From Leptotrichia sp. HSP-342 (lineage in GTDB: Bacteria > Fusobacteriota > Fusobacteriia > Fusobacteriales > Leptotrichiaceae), in contig NZ_CP165646.1 in assembly GCF_041199995.1 (NCBI RefSeq), positions 496,001-560,000 on the forward strand: a stretch of DNA of 64,000 bases, given 5' to 3'. A program made the position numbers and the translations under genes. The notes under the pieces were generated by a model. It was not told where the DNA came from, did no database searches, and worked only from the letters and a program-made list of their open reading frames with translations. The first letter of the stretch is position 1. The number at the start of each line of letters is the position of its first letter. Below are positions 1 to 8,738 of this stretch, one piece after another.

Positions 1-1387
1 TGGCAGATTTCATAATTTCTTCACTTTCTTCATCTATTTTGCAATATTTATTTAATTGTTTCTTATTCATATCTCTGTTTAGAGTATTTGAATTAAAACG
101 TTGTTTTTGGACTTCACGAGCTTTTATAACTCTTTTTTGAATTTCTTTGGATTTTTCTGATAGAGATTCATCAAAAATTTCATCTTTTTTTAACTGGTGC
201 ATTTCTACATATAAATCCATTCTGTCGAGAAGTGGGCCTGAAAATTTTTTCTGATAACGTTTAATTTCTTTTAGACTGTCGTTACATAGTGGGTTATCAG
301 GGAAATATCCGCTGGGAGTAGGATTTGAAGCAGTTATTGTAATATTTTTTACTGGATAGGTTACACTTAGGTTTGCTCTTGAAATAACGATTTTTCCATC
401 TTCCAGAGGCTGTCTTAACGTTTCCAATGTTTTTCCTTCAAACTCTCCAATTTCATCTAAAAATAATATTCCATTTAGTGCCAGCGTGATTTCTCCGACT
501 CTGTTTGCACCGCCTACTAGAGCTACTTGTGTAGCTGAATAGTGTGGAGCTCTAAATGGACGGTTATGTATTATTGGTTCACTTTGGCTTAGCATTCCTG
601 AAATACTGTAAATCTTTGTTGTTTCGATTATTTCTTCTTCGGTCATGTCAGGTAAAATTGTATTAAATCTTTTTGCAAGCATTGATTTACCTGAACCAGG
701 ATCGCCTATTAGAAATACATTGTGTCCACCAGCGGCTGCAATTTCTAAAGCCCTTTTTGCAAGTAGCTGCCCTTTTACATCTGAAAAATCAACAGTCTCA
801 TCTAAGTTTTTATCTTTTTCTGATTTTGAAGCATTCATCTCGACAGCTTTTTTACACAATGTTTTTATATCAATTTTTCCATCTAGAAAATCTAGTAATT
901 CTGTAATTTCATCAACAGGAATAATTTCTACACCTGAAATTAATTTTGCTTCATTATAATTTTCCATTGGGACAACAACGCCTGTAAAATCTGTTTCTTT
1001 TGCTAAAATTGTGGCGTTTATTGCTCCATTTATTGATTTTATCTTTCCGTTTAAGGAAATTTCTCCTAAAATTAGATATTTTTTTAATATGTCTATATTT
1101 GAAATATGCCCTGTATTCGCAAGTATGCCTAAAAATATGCTTAAATCAAAATGACTGCCTTTTTTTCTGATATTTGCAGGTGACAAATTCACTAGCACGC
1201 GTCTGACAGGAAATTCAAACCCCACATTTTTAAAACAGCTCCTAATCCGCTCCTTGCTTTCAGAAATCGCCTGATCCCCCATTCCAACTATATTAAATAC
1301 AGGCAGCCCTCTGGATAAATCAACCTCTACTTCTACAACATAAGTATCTACACCCATATAGCTGCAACTAAATAAACTTATTGCCAT
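1..1387 (-). CDS. YifB/ComM-family Mg-chelatase-like AAA+ ATPase (3' end cut by window edge)
   Basis: Reading leftwards from an ATG at 1387, the frame stays open to the window edge, about 462 residues of a family that is usually near 500, so only the C-terminus is missing. The N-terminal third is the Lon-protease-like ChlI fold (MAISLFSCSYMGVDTYVVEV). A Walker A motif GDPGSGKS and a Walker B-type LFLDEIGEF follow, then the Mg-chelatase lid. The start is set by AAGGTGGGG just upstream. ComM, the characterised member, is a hexameric helicase that promotes branch migration during natural transformation; Fusobacteria are not a studied case, so that role is inferred. It is transcribed away from dps, with no close upstream partner. 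Confidence 0.93.
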   Translation of the reverse strand, partial: MAISLFSCSYMGVDTYVVEVEVDLSRGLPVFNIVGMGDQAISESKERIRSCFKNVGFEFPVRRVLVNLSPANIRKKGSHFDLSIFLGILANTGHISNIDILKKYLILGEISLNGKIKSINGAINATILAKETDFTGVVVPMENYNEAKLISGVEIIPVDEITELLDFLDGKIDIKTLCKKAVEMNASKSEKDKNLDETVDFSDVKGQLLAKRALEIAAAGGHNVFLIGDPGSGKSMLAKRFNTILPDMTEEEIIETTKIYSISGMLSQSEPIIHNRPFRAPHYSATQVALVGGANRVGEITLALNGILFLDEIGEFEGKTLETLRQPLEDGKIVISRANLSVTYPVKNITITASNPTPSGYFPDNPLCNDSLKEIKRYQKKFSGPLLDRMDLYVEMHQLKKDEIFDESLSEKSKEIQKRVIKAREVQKQRFNSNTLNRDMNKKQLNKYCKIDEESEEIMKSA

Positions 1388-1455
1388 AACCCCACCTTTT
1401 TAATTTTTTGTTAATAATTAATTATAACATTTTTTATATATTTTGTAAATAAAAA

Positions 1456-1483
1456 AGAGAAAATCTGTAAAAAGATTTTCTCT
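1456..1483 (-). terminator. Rho-independent terminator of dps
   Basis: An 11-bp perfect inverted repeat (AGAGAAAATCT, 6-nt loop, AGATTTTCTCT). Read on the minus strand it is followed by a run of T (positions 1451-1456). It sits about 55 nt after the dps stop. Confidence 0.85.
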
Positions 1484-1538
1484 AGATATATGTAATAGGT
1501 AATTTTAATGACTTTGTAAAGATTTTTAATTATGATTA

Positions 1539-1976
1539 TTATTTTAAGTATGCATTTAACATCCATAAATCTTTTTCATATGTACTGATATACTCATCAA
1601 CTAATGCAGATGTTCCATAGTCATTTTCCTCATCAGCCGCTTCTTTTACTTCTTTCACTAATTTTAACATTGCTTCAAATTCTTTTTTTACATCAGCTAC
1701 TGCTTCTGGAATAGAAATTTCTCTATTTTCAGCTTCCTTAATAGTTGTAACTGCTAAATAGTCTTTTAATGTTCCTAGAGGACGACCTCCTATTGATAAA
1801 ATTCTTTCTGCAACGTCATCAATTTGTTCATTTATTGCATCATAATATTCTTCCAATTTTTCATGAACAGAAAAGAATCCAGCACCAACAATGTTCCAGT
1901 GGTAATTTTGAACCTTTCTGTAAAGTACGTTCAAGTTAGCTAAGTAAAGATTTAATTTTTCAACTGTTTTTGACAT
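1539..1976 (-). CDS. dps: Dps-family DNA-binding ferritin
   Basis: A 145-residue protein with the Dps/ferritin-like four-helix pattern. NYHWNIVG in helix A carries the ferroxidase His. FFSVHEKLEEYYD and DDVAERI in helix B carry the Asp/Glu ligands shared across the dodecamer interface. Dps proteins oxidise Fe(II) with H2O2, store ferric iron and coat DNA under stress. I chose ATG 1976, not the GTG at 1985, because AAGGAG (1986-1990) lies 9 nt before the ATG and would touch the GTG. It is monocistronic, with its own consensus promoter and a palindromic operator upstream, and ends in a strong hairpin. Confidence 0.93.
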   Translation of the reverse strand: MSKTVEKLNLYLANLNVLYRKVQNYHWNIVGAGFFSVHEKLEEYYDAINEQIDDVAERILSIGGRPLGTLKDYLAVTTIKEAENREISIPEAVADVKKEFEAMLKLVKEVKEAADEENDYGTSALVDEYISTYEKDLWMLNAYLK

Positions 1977-2008
1977 TTTTATCACTCCTTAATTTATAAT
2001 ATTTATAC

Positions 2009-2027
2009 ATTTGTAATAATTACAAAT
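2009..2027 (-). promoter_or_regulatory. PerR/Fur-like operator of dps
   Basis: A perfect 19-nt palindrome, ATTTGTAAT-A-ATTACAAAT, immediately downstream of the dps -10 box and therefore over the transcription start. Its size, single central base and AT-rich arms resemble PerR boxes (TTATAATnATTATAA), and dps/mrgA is a classic PerR target. The regulator itself is not in the window. Confidence 0.7.
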
Positions 2028-2029
2028 TT

Positions 2030-2058
2030 ATTATACTAAAAAATAGTTAAGTTGTCAA
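2030..2058 (-). promoter_or_regulatory. sigma-70-type promoter of dps
   Basis: On the minus strand a perfect -35 TTGACA (2053-2058) and a perfect -10 TATAAT (2030-2035) are separated by exactly 17 nt. Confidence 0.88.
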
Positions 2059-2261
2059 CACATTTTTTTCAATTTTAGTATAATACTTGCAAACCTACGT
2101 TTTAATTACACCTTGACAATTAATAGAAATCAATTTTTTCTAATAATTTATTTCAAAAATTTGAACAGTAAAAAATTAAATTATTAAAAAAGTAGAAAAA
2201 TACAATCAAAGGGTGTATAATAGGAGAAAACAAAAAATTAATATTGAAAGGGATGAAATTA

Positions 2262-3113
2262 ATGAAAGAAAAAACAGGGTTAGTATTAGAAGGTGGAGGA
2301 CTTCGGGGGATATTTACGGCAGGAGTGCTAGATTTCTTTTTGGAAAAAAATATTGAATTTGATAGTTGCATAGGCGTATCTGCTGGGGCTTGTCATGCCT
2401 GCAGTTATTTAGCAAAACAGCATAAAAGAGCATTTAATGTATCGGTAGATTATTTGGATGATAAAAGATATTGCAGTTTATACAGCTTAATTACTACTGG
2501 AGATTTGTTTGGAGTAGACTTTGTTTATGACGAGATTCCGAATAAATTGAATCCAATTGACAATGAGGCATTTATGAAAAATAAGACAAAATTTCAGGCA
2601 GTGATTACAAATTGTGAGACTGGAGAAGCGGAATATCCAGAAGTTAAAGACTTCGACAAGGACACTGTTTATGTAAGGGCTTCAAGCTCTTTGCCGTTAC
2701 TTGCCAGAATGGTTAATATTAATGGAAATGTTTATCTGGATGGTGGAGTTTCTGATTCAATACCAATTAAAAAATCTATAGAAAATGGAAATACAAAAAA
2801 TGTAGTTGTCTTGACACGTGATAAAAATTATAGAAAAAAACAAAGTGCATTGGGTAAAATTACTGGGATAAGATATAAAAAGTTTCCTAAATTTGTAGAA
2901 CTTATGAATACAAGATATAGCCGATATAATGAAGTGCTTGACTATATTGATGAACTGGAGGCAAAAGGAGAGATTTTTGTGATTCGTCCAGAAGTGGAAC
3001 TGACACTTGGGAGAATTGAGAAAAATAAGAAGAAACTTTTGGAAGTTTATAGTATTGGCTATGAAACAGCGAAAAAAAATTATGAAAATTTGAAAAAATA
3101 TTTGGAAGAGTAA
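2262..3113 (+). CDS. Patatin-like phospholipase family protein (RssA/YjjU type)
   Basis: A 283-residue cytosolic protein. It has the patatin hallmarks in order: the oxyanion-hole glycine stretch GGGLRGIFTAGVLD near the N-terminus, the nucleophile elbow GVSAGA (G-x-S-x-G) about residue 43, and the catalytic Asp in LDGGVSDSIP near residue 165. This gives the Ser-Asp dyad of bacterial patatins, which hydrolyse acyl esters of phospholipids; the substrate here is unknown. ATG 2262 is preferred because AAGGG at 2248-2252 sits 9 nt before it. A TTG at 2244 and an ATG at 2253 are in frame but poorly spaced. It stands alone, divergent from dps. Confidence 0.87.
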   Translation: MKEKTGLVLEGGGLRGIFTAGVLDFFLEKNIEFDSCIGVSAGACHACSYLAKQHKRAFNVSVDYLDDKRYCSLYSLITTGDLFGVDFVYDEIPNKLNPIDNEAFMKNKTKFQAVITNCETGEAEYPEVKDFDKDTVYVRASSSLPLLARMVNINGNVYLDGGVSDSIPIKKSIENGNTKNVVVLTRDKNYRKKQSALGKITGIRYKKFPKFVELMNTRYSRYNEVLDYIDELEAKGEIFVIRPEVELTLGRIEKNKKKLLEVYSIGYETAKKNYENLKKYLEE

Positions 3114-3241
3114 TAATTTTTTGATTACTTGGTCTTGAGCATTTATAAATAAGAATTGAATTTGTAAAAGGAAAGTTTTGAGCAAGCTTGTTTAAATAAT
3201 GCTTTGGAAGTAAAAAATAAATAAAACAGAAGAGGATAAAA

Positions 3242-4651
3242 GTGAAAAATGAAAAAATATGGTATGAGCTGGACGCTTTTGCAAAAACATATTCTTCAAT
3301 AATTAGTGAGGGGAGGACGACCTGTTTTCGGCTTTCAGCATTGTTTTCTGAAAATATTGACTTGGAAATATTGCAAAAAGTTACGATTTCGCTTGAAAAG
3401 AAATATCCGTTTTATAATTCGGAGCTGAAAAAGGGAATTTTTTGGAATTACTTGCAGCAGAAAAAGGCTCATTTTATGATTGAAGAGGAGAAAACTTATC
3501 CTTGTACGGATATACAGAAGGATAATCCGCTTAGAATCATTTATTTTAATAATAAATTGTCGATAGAAATAGCACATTTTTTGACCGATGGAAAAGGTGC
3601 GGCATTATTTTTTAAGGATTTGATTGAAGAATATTTGGAGAAAAGGTATTTTTTGGAAAATTTTGAAAAAGATAAAAAGGATAATTTAATTTACAAGACT
3701 GAAAAAAAGAAGGAAATAGAAATTGAAAAAATAAATAAAATAATTAATTTTGGGAAAAAGATAAATAAAAATGAAAAAGATTTTGAAAATAAAAAATCTG
3801 AAAAAAATTTTTTTGAAAAAACAAGGGAAATATTGGGAAATGATAATGGGCTGAAAAATCCTCAAAAAAACGAATATGTCGACCTTTATGAAAAATACAT
3901 GAGGAAAGTGAGCAAGGAAACTACGATAAAGTCGGCATTTCATTTGCCAATGAAAATACTGGAAAAGGGGCAGTACCATATTACAACTGGAGAAATTGAT
4001 GTGGAAAGCCTGAAGGAGGAGAGTAAAAAATATGGGACTACTATTGGGAAATATCTTCTTTCAGTATATTTCAAAATTTTGCTGGATAGGTATTCACAAG
4101 CAAAAAATCCGATTGTTATTGGAGTGCCAGTTGATTTGCGAAAAATTTTTGAAGAAACTACATACAGAAATTTTTTTATAAACATAACTCCTAGCATGGA
4201 TGCAAGTCTTGGTGCATATTCCCTCTCTGAAATCATAACTTATCTGGATAACTATTTTGCCTTAAAAATTACAAAAAAAGAATTTTACAAAAGTATATAC
4301 AAGGCAATGAATCCAATGCAAAATATAATAATAAAGTCTGTTCCATATTTGATAAAACGTATGTTTTTCCCATTTATATTTGATTATTACGGAGAACGGG
4401 GCTATACAACAGGATTTTCAAATTTAGGAATTTTTAAAGTTAATAAAAAGTATGAAAAGTATCTAAAGGGATTCCGATTTTTACCGCCACCAAGCAAAAG
4501 GTGCAAAATCAAGATGGGAGTTGTAAGTGACTTTAATAAGGTTTATGTAAATTTTGGAAATTTGACTGCAAATTATGATATTGAGAGGGATTTTTTTGTT
4601 TATTTAAGAAAGAGAGGAATAAAATCCAAGATTATTACTAATTATTTTTAG
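3242..4651 (+). CDS. Condensation-domain-like acyltransferase (alcohol acetyltransferase-like)
   Basis: A 469-residue protein resembling the condensation/alcohol O-acetyltransferase superfamily of CoA-dependent acyltransferases. The catalytic-type motif HFLTDGKGA (H-x3-DG) lies near residue 112, and a C-terminal sheet region contains a family-like NFGN stretch. A Lys/Glu-rich low-complexity insert covers about residues 130-215. The start is GTG 3242, preceded by AGAGG (3231-3235). The substrate is unknown. The next gene encodes a DUF6320 protein 100 nt downstream; in Firmicutes and Fusobacteria I recall these two families occurring together, which suggests a shared role in membrane lipid or cell-surface acylation (inference). 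Confidence 0.65.
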   Translation: MKNEKIWYELDAFAKTYSSIISEGRTTCFRLSALFSENIDLEILQKVTISLEKKYPFYNSELKKGIFWNYLQQKKAHFMIEEEKTYPCTDIQKDNPLRIIYFNNKLSIEIAHFLTDGKGAALFFKDLIEEYLEKRYFLENFEKDKKDNLIYKTEKKKEIEIEKINKIINFGKKINKNEKDFENKKSEKNFFEKTREILGNDNGLKNPQKNEYVDLYEKYMRKVSKETTIKSAFHLPMKILEKGQYHITTGEIDVESLKEESKKYGTTIGKYLLSVYFKILLDRYSQAKNPIVIGVPVDLRKIFEETTYRNFFINITPSMDASLGAYSLSEIITYLDNYFALKITKKEFYKSIYKAMNPMQNIIIKSVPYLIKRMFFPFIFDYYGERGYTTGFSNLGIFKVNKKYEKYLKGFRFLPPPSKRCKIKMGVVSDFNKVYVNFGNLTANYDIERDFFVYLRKRGIKSKIITNYF

Positions 4652-4753
4652 TGTTTAACAAATTAATACGAATAAAAATTATGTTTTAAAATGGATAGCG
4701 CAACTTTTGAGACTAGTTTTAAAGTAAAATTATTATAGAAAAAGAGGATAAAT

Positions 4754-5437
4754 ATGTATTGTATAAAATGTGGAGTAGAGCTGGAAGACGGTGCGAAAAG
4801 ATGTCCATTGTGTGAAACGCCTGTTCCTGAGATAAAGGGTCTGGAAGAAAAGAAATTTGTAAAGGAATATCCGATGATTAATATAAATTTGTACGAAATG
4901 AAAATGAAGAAAGTTAAAAAGGCTGTTTTTTTATCATTTTTTACAATATCAATAATTTCAATTCTGGAAGTTCTTTTTCAAAATTTGATAATGTATGGAA
5001 AATTGGAATGGGGTTATTATGCAATTCCGTCTATTTTAATATTTGATTTAGGATTGTTTGTTTTTTTGGATTCATATAGAATGAGAACAAATCTATTTTT
5101 ATTGTTAAGTGGATTTACGAGTTATTTTTTATTACTTGATTTTGGAGATAAAAAATTGACTTGGAGTATAAAGCGTGGAATTCCTATTGTTATCGCTCTT
5201 TATCTTATTAGTCTTGTTTTTTCATATGTCTGGGATAAGCATAAGAGTGATAGATTAAAGATACTAAATTTTTTCATTTTTTTTGTTGGAATATTTCTTT
5301 TGATTTTGGAACTAATTATAAGTAAAAAGATGACTTGGAGCATATTTTCATCTATTCCATTATTTATTTTGAGTATAATGTTAAGATATGCGTATAAGTC
5401 TTATAAAGAAGAGTTTAAACGTAGATTGCATAGGTAA
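4754..5437 (+). CDS. DUF6320-type zinc-ribbon membrane protein
   Basis: A 227-residue protein. It begins with a short zinc ribbon (CIKCGVELEDGAKRCPLC, two CxxC knuckles in the first 22 residues), followed by a charged linker and about six hydrophobic helices between residues 55 and 215. The architecture matches DUF6320 proteins encoded next to condensation-type acyltransferases, as here. The reaction is unknown. The Zn ribbon faces the cytosol if the N-terminus is inside (inference). The start ATG has AGAGGA upstream, and a bidirectional hairpin terminates the gene. Confidence 0.7.
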   Translation: MYCIKCGVELEDGAKRCPLCETPVPEIKGLEEKKFVKEYPMININLYEMKMKKVKKAVFLSFFTISIISILEVLFQNLIMYGKLEWGYYAIPSILIFDLGLFVFLDSYRMRTNLFLLLSGFTSYFLLLDFGDKKLTWSIKRGIPIVIALYLISLVFSYVWDKHKSDRLKILNFFIFFVGIFLLILELIISKKMTWSIFSSIPLFILSIMLRYAYKSYKEEFKRRLHR

Positions 5438-5443
5438 TAAAAG

Positions 5444-5465
5444 AGGCTAGATATTTTTCTAGCCT
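5444..5465. terminator. Bidirectional terminator between the DUF6320 gene and sppA
   Basis: AGGCTAG-atattttt-CTAGCCT hairpin followed by TTAATTTTTTT. It lies between two convergent stops. Confidence 0.85.
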
Positions 5466-5473
5466 TAATTTTT

Positions 5474-7252
5474 TTAGTATAAATCTAATTTATATGTCAA
5501 ATAATATAACGGTTTATTTTGATTCTGCACCGCGAAGTCGTATTCATTAAATGCTTTTTTTGCTTGAGGAATATTTTTTTGAAGTTGTGCAGATAGACTG
5601 AATTTTTCTGTAATCATATTTGTAAAGGATTTTAATTTTTGTGAAAAATCTTCTTCCAGATAGATACTTTCCACAGCGTAATTTTTTCGTAATCCTAAAT
5701 CTTTTGCCATTATTTTTATAACTTCATCAAGACTTGCAATTCCATCAACTAAATTTATATTTTTAGCTTCATCTCCAAGCCATATTTTACCTTGTGCATA
5801 ATTTTCAAGAGTATTCTCATCAATTTTACGATTTTTAGAAACACGTGATTTGAATTCTTTGTATGTTTCTTCCATTGATTGAGTAATTTTAGCACGCGAT
5901 TCTTCAGATAGTGGGGCAAAGCTGTCAGAAATATCAGAATATTTACCTTTTGATACTGAATTTGAATGAACTCCGTATTTATCCTGTGCATTGTAAAGTT
6001 TTGGAATCATTGAAACTACTCCGATTGAGCCTGTAATTGTGGCATTGTTTGCAAAAACTTTATTTCCAGCCATTGAGATGTAGTAACCTCCAGAAGCAGT
6101 AGTGTCAGACATTGAAACATAAATTGGAATATTTAGTTTTGTAAGTTCCTGATAAATTATTTCAGAAGCAAGCGCTGAACCTCCGCCTGAATTTACCCGA
6201 AGGACAATTCCCTTTAAATTTTTAGTCTGCATTGCTTTTTCAACTTTTTGCAAAATGTTGTCAGGTGTAATAACACCTTCGGTAACTCCGTTTGGATCGT
6301 ATAGGATTGAACCTTCGGCATAAATTACAGCAATAGTTCCATTTCTAGGATTTCCAATGTTCTGATCTTTTACTTGTTTTTCATAATAATCAGTAATATC
6401 TGCAACGTTATCTTCACGAATATTTAGACGTTTTGTAAAATCAGAAAAATGTTCTAGTTTATCAACTAGGTTTTTATCACGAGCTGCAAATGGTGTCAAG
6501 CTTGTATCAGTTCCATTTACAATATCGTTGTTTAGTGCATTTTTATCAATCTTACGATTTTTGGAAATATCAGTGATGAACTTATCATATCTGTTTTCTA
6601 GTATTCTTGTAAGTTCTGAACGTAATTCGGGAGTCATTTCATTTCCAGTATAATTTTCACCATAAGACTTGTAATTACCAATACGGACAACTTCCATATT
6701 TACTCCTAATTTATCAAACAACCCTTTATAGTAAATATCTGAATAATGATAACCAGTCAAATCCAAACTAGCAGAAGTGGAAGGAACCATTATAACTTCA
6801 TTTGCAATGGCAGCTAGCTTGTAGTTAGCGTTTGTAATATAAGCTCCAAAAGCATATATTTTTTTGTTGTTTGCTTTTAATTCTTCAAATTTCTTTGAAA
6901 GTTCCTCAATTTTTGAAGATGGTAAGTCTATTGTATCAAGTGCAATAATGACACCTTTAACTTGATTATTATTCTTTATGTCATTTAAGCTCTGGAGAAT
7001 ATCCATGTATGATAAATTTTCTTCAGAAAGGAAGTTTCCCTTGACTTTATCTTCATTGACATTTGCAACGTTAAAAAGTATATATTCATAGCTTTTTTTT
7101 CTTTCATTCTTATTTTTAGAATTGAAAATCGCAATAGTGGAAATTCCAATAATAAAAATCAGAAGTATAAACAGAGCTGTTTTCAGAAAAAATGAATATG
7201 TTTCTTTTAATGTAAATATTAAAGCCTTTTTTAAAAAGTTCCAAAATTTCAT
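5474..7252 (-). CDS. sppA: Signal peptide peptidase SppA, 67K type
   Basis: A 592-residue membrane-anchored serine protease that clears cleaved signal peptides. A single N-terminal transmembrane helix (about residues 20-44) is followed by the tandem ClpP-like domains of the long SppA form. The general-base Lys lies in the first domain (IGNYKSYGEN). The nucleophile Ser lies in the second (TTASGGYYISM), followed by the conserved TGSIGV. LRVNSGGGSALASE is the family's glycine-rich stretch. ATG 7252 is preferred over 7276 because CCTCCTT (7264-7270; AAGGAGG on the coding strand) falls inside the longer frame and serves the inner ATG. It is monocistronic. Confidence 0.93.
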   Translation of the reverse strand: MKFWNFLKKALIFTLKETYSFFLKTALFILLIFIIGISTIAIFNSKNKNERKKSYEYILFNVANVNEDKVKGNFLSEENLSYMDILQSLNDIKNNNQVKGVIIALDTIDLPSSKIEELSKKFEELKANNKKIYAFGAYITNANYKLAAIANEVIMVPSTSASLDLTGYHYSDIYYKGLFDKLGVNMEVVRIGNYKSYGENYTGNEMTPELRSELTRILENRYDKFITDISKNRKIDKNALNNDIVNGTDTSLTPFAARDKNLVDKLEHFSDFTKRLNIREDNVADITDYYEKQVKDQNIGNPRNGTIAVIYAEGSILYDPNGVTEGVITPDNILQKVEKAMQTKNLKGIVLRVNSGGGSALASEIIYQELTKLNIPIYVSMSDTTASGGYYISMAGNKVFANNATITGSIGVVSMIPKLYNAQDKYGVHSNSVSKGKYSDISDSFAPLSEESRAKITQSMEETYKEFKSRVSKNRKIDENTLENYAQGKIWLGDEAKNINLVDGIASLDEVIKIMAKDLGLRKNYAVESIYLEEDFSQKLKSFTNMITEKFSLSAQLQKNIPQAKKAFNEYDFAVQNQNKPLYYLTYKLDLY

Positions 7253-7388
7253 TTTTTTATTTTCCTCCTTATGCATTTTTAAATATTTTGTATTAAATAT
7301 GACAAATTATATCACTTTAATTAACAAATAGCAATAAATAAGTTTTTTACAGCTCCAGCATATCTAAACTATAATTTTTGTTTAATTA

Positions 7389-7416
7389 TTGACAAAAATA
7401 AAAAATAATATATAAT
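7389..7416 (+). promoter_or_regulatory. sigma-70-type promoter of the TPR protein
   Basis: Perfect TTGACA (7389-7394) and TATAAT (7411-7416) with a 16-nt spacer, about 50 nt before the gene. Confidence 0.8.
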
Positions 7417-7465
7417 TAATATAATTTTATAAAATAAAAAATTGATTATAAGGAGATTATTTAAA

Positions 7466-8239
7466 ATGAAAAAACTTATCGTATTGGGAACTATTATCAT
7501 ATCGCTTGCATTAAAAGCTGGATACTTAGAAGATGGAATATCATATTATGAAAATAAAAATTATTTAAAAGCAGAAGAGATGTTTTTAAAAGCTGTTCAA
7601 GAAAAAGATGGTAAAGTTGAAGCTATGTATAATCTAGGACTTTTGTATCAAGCTCAGAAAAAATTTGATAAGGCTGAGCAGATGTATTTAGAAGCTGTAG
7701 AAAATAACAACGTTGAAGCTATGAATAATTTAGGAAATTTATACAAAGATCAGAAAAAATTTGATAAGGCTGAACAGATATATCTAAAAGCTAGTCAAAA
7801 AGGTTATGTTGCGGCTATGAACAGTTTAGGAGTTTTGTATTATGATCAAAAAAAATTTGATAAGGCTGAACAAATGTATTTAAGAGCTAGTCAGCAAGGT
7901 TCAATTTTTGCCATATACAATTTGGGAAACCTATATTATTATCAAAAGAAATTTGATAAAGCTGAACAAATGTTTTTAAAAGCTAGTCAAGCTGGTGAAG
8001 TTGAAGCTATATATAATCTAGGGGTTTTATATTATGAACAAAAAAAATTCGACAAAGCTAAACAAATGTTTTTAAAAGCTATAGAAAAAGGACATATTAA
8101 GGCTACATACAACCTAGGAGTCTTGTATTATTACCAAGATAACCGTGTCAATGCAAAAAAATATATAAAAATGGCATCAGATGCAGGATATGAAGAAGCT
8201 CGGGAACTTTATAGAAAAATGTTACAGGCAGGATACTAA
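7466..8239 (+). CDS. Secreted TPR/Sel1-like repeat protein
   Basis: A 257-residue protein with an N-terminal signal peptide (MKKLIVLGTIIISLALKAG) and at least six tandem helix-turn-helix repeats. The unit is very regular at 32 residues (96 bp): [VI]-x-A-x-x-NLG-x-LY, then QKKFDKAEQM, then [YF]LKA. Positions 7616, 7712, 7808 and 7904 begin successive units, and the DNA copies are still close to identical. Such repeats form a solenoid for protein binding, probably in the periplasm; the partner is unknown. ATG 7466 is chosen because AAGGAG lies 10 nt upstream; a TTG at 7442 is in frame but lacks a site. Confidence 0.8.
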   Translation: MKKLIVLGTIIISLALKAGYLEDGISYYENKNYLKAEEMFLKAVQEKDGKVEAMYNLGLLYQAQKKFDKAEQMYLEAVENNNVEAMNNLGNLYKDQKKFDKAEQIYLKASQKGYVAAMNSLGVLYYDQKKFDKAEQMYLRASQQGSIFAIYNLGNLYYYQKKFDKAEQMFLKASQAGEVEAIYNLGVLYYEQKKFDKAKQMFLKAIEKGHIKATYNLGVLYYYQDNRVNAKKYIKMASDAGYEEARELYRKMLQAGY

Positions 8240-8411
8240 TAAAATTGAAAAATTTTAAAGAGAGAAAGTTTTTAGTTATTATCATAAATTATTTTACAAC
8301 ATTCAAATAATAAATAAGTATAAATTTTTCTACTTGCTAAATACCTAAATTTATGCGATAATTTAGCATATTTAAAAATAATTTAAATTTTGTGAAGATG
8401 GAGGTATGAAG

Positions 8412-8687
8412 ATGAGCGATAGAATAGTTATTACAGTTATTGGAGCGGATAAATCAGGAATTGTTGCGAATGTATCGACAAAGTTAAGTGAACTTAATTT
8501 GAATATTATTGATATAACTCAAAAAGTGTTTGAAAATGATATTTTTGCGATGATTATGCTTGTGGAAGCTCCTAAAAATACGGATATAAAAGGATTGCAG
8601 GAAGAGTTTAAGGTGGTTGAGGAAAAGATTGGAGTAAGAGTTTACTTGCAGCATGAAAATATTTTCAAGGCGATGCACAGAATATAA
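8412..8687 (+). CDS. ACT domain-containing protein (PF13740-like)
   Basis: A 91-residue protein consisting of one ACT domain in the GcvR/amino-acid-sensor style: VITVIGADKSGIVANVSTKL, then the second beta-alpha half. ACT domains bind amino acids or other small ligands and regulate partners. It lies 51 nt upstream of the PFL/UPF0210 gene, a pairing widely conserved in anaerobes, so the two probably act together. ATG 8412 is chosen because GGAGG (8400-8404) is 7 nt before it, whereas the in-frame ATG at 8406 is only 1 nt away. Confidence 0.88.
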   Translation: MSDRIVITVIGADKSGIVANVSTKLSELNLNIIDITQKVFENDIFAMIMLVEAPKNTDIKGLQEEFKVVEEKIGVRVYLQHENIFKAMHRI

Positions 8688-8738
8688 TTTTTCAGAATTT
8701 TTCGAGAGCAACTATTATAAGAAATTTAGGAGGGAAAA

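Noticed and set aside
645..959. Open frames on the plus strand across the first 1 kb
   Set aside because: They lie antisense to the clear YifB/ComM coding sequence and have no family character.
4680..4740. Possible third copy of the structured repeat (ACTTTTGAGACTAGTTTTAAAG)
   Set aside because: Only a short 3' portion resembles copies A and B; not enough to call.
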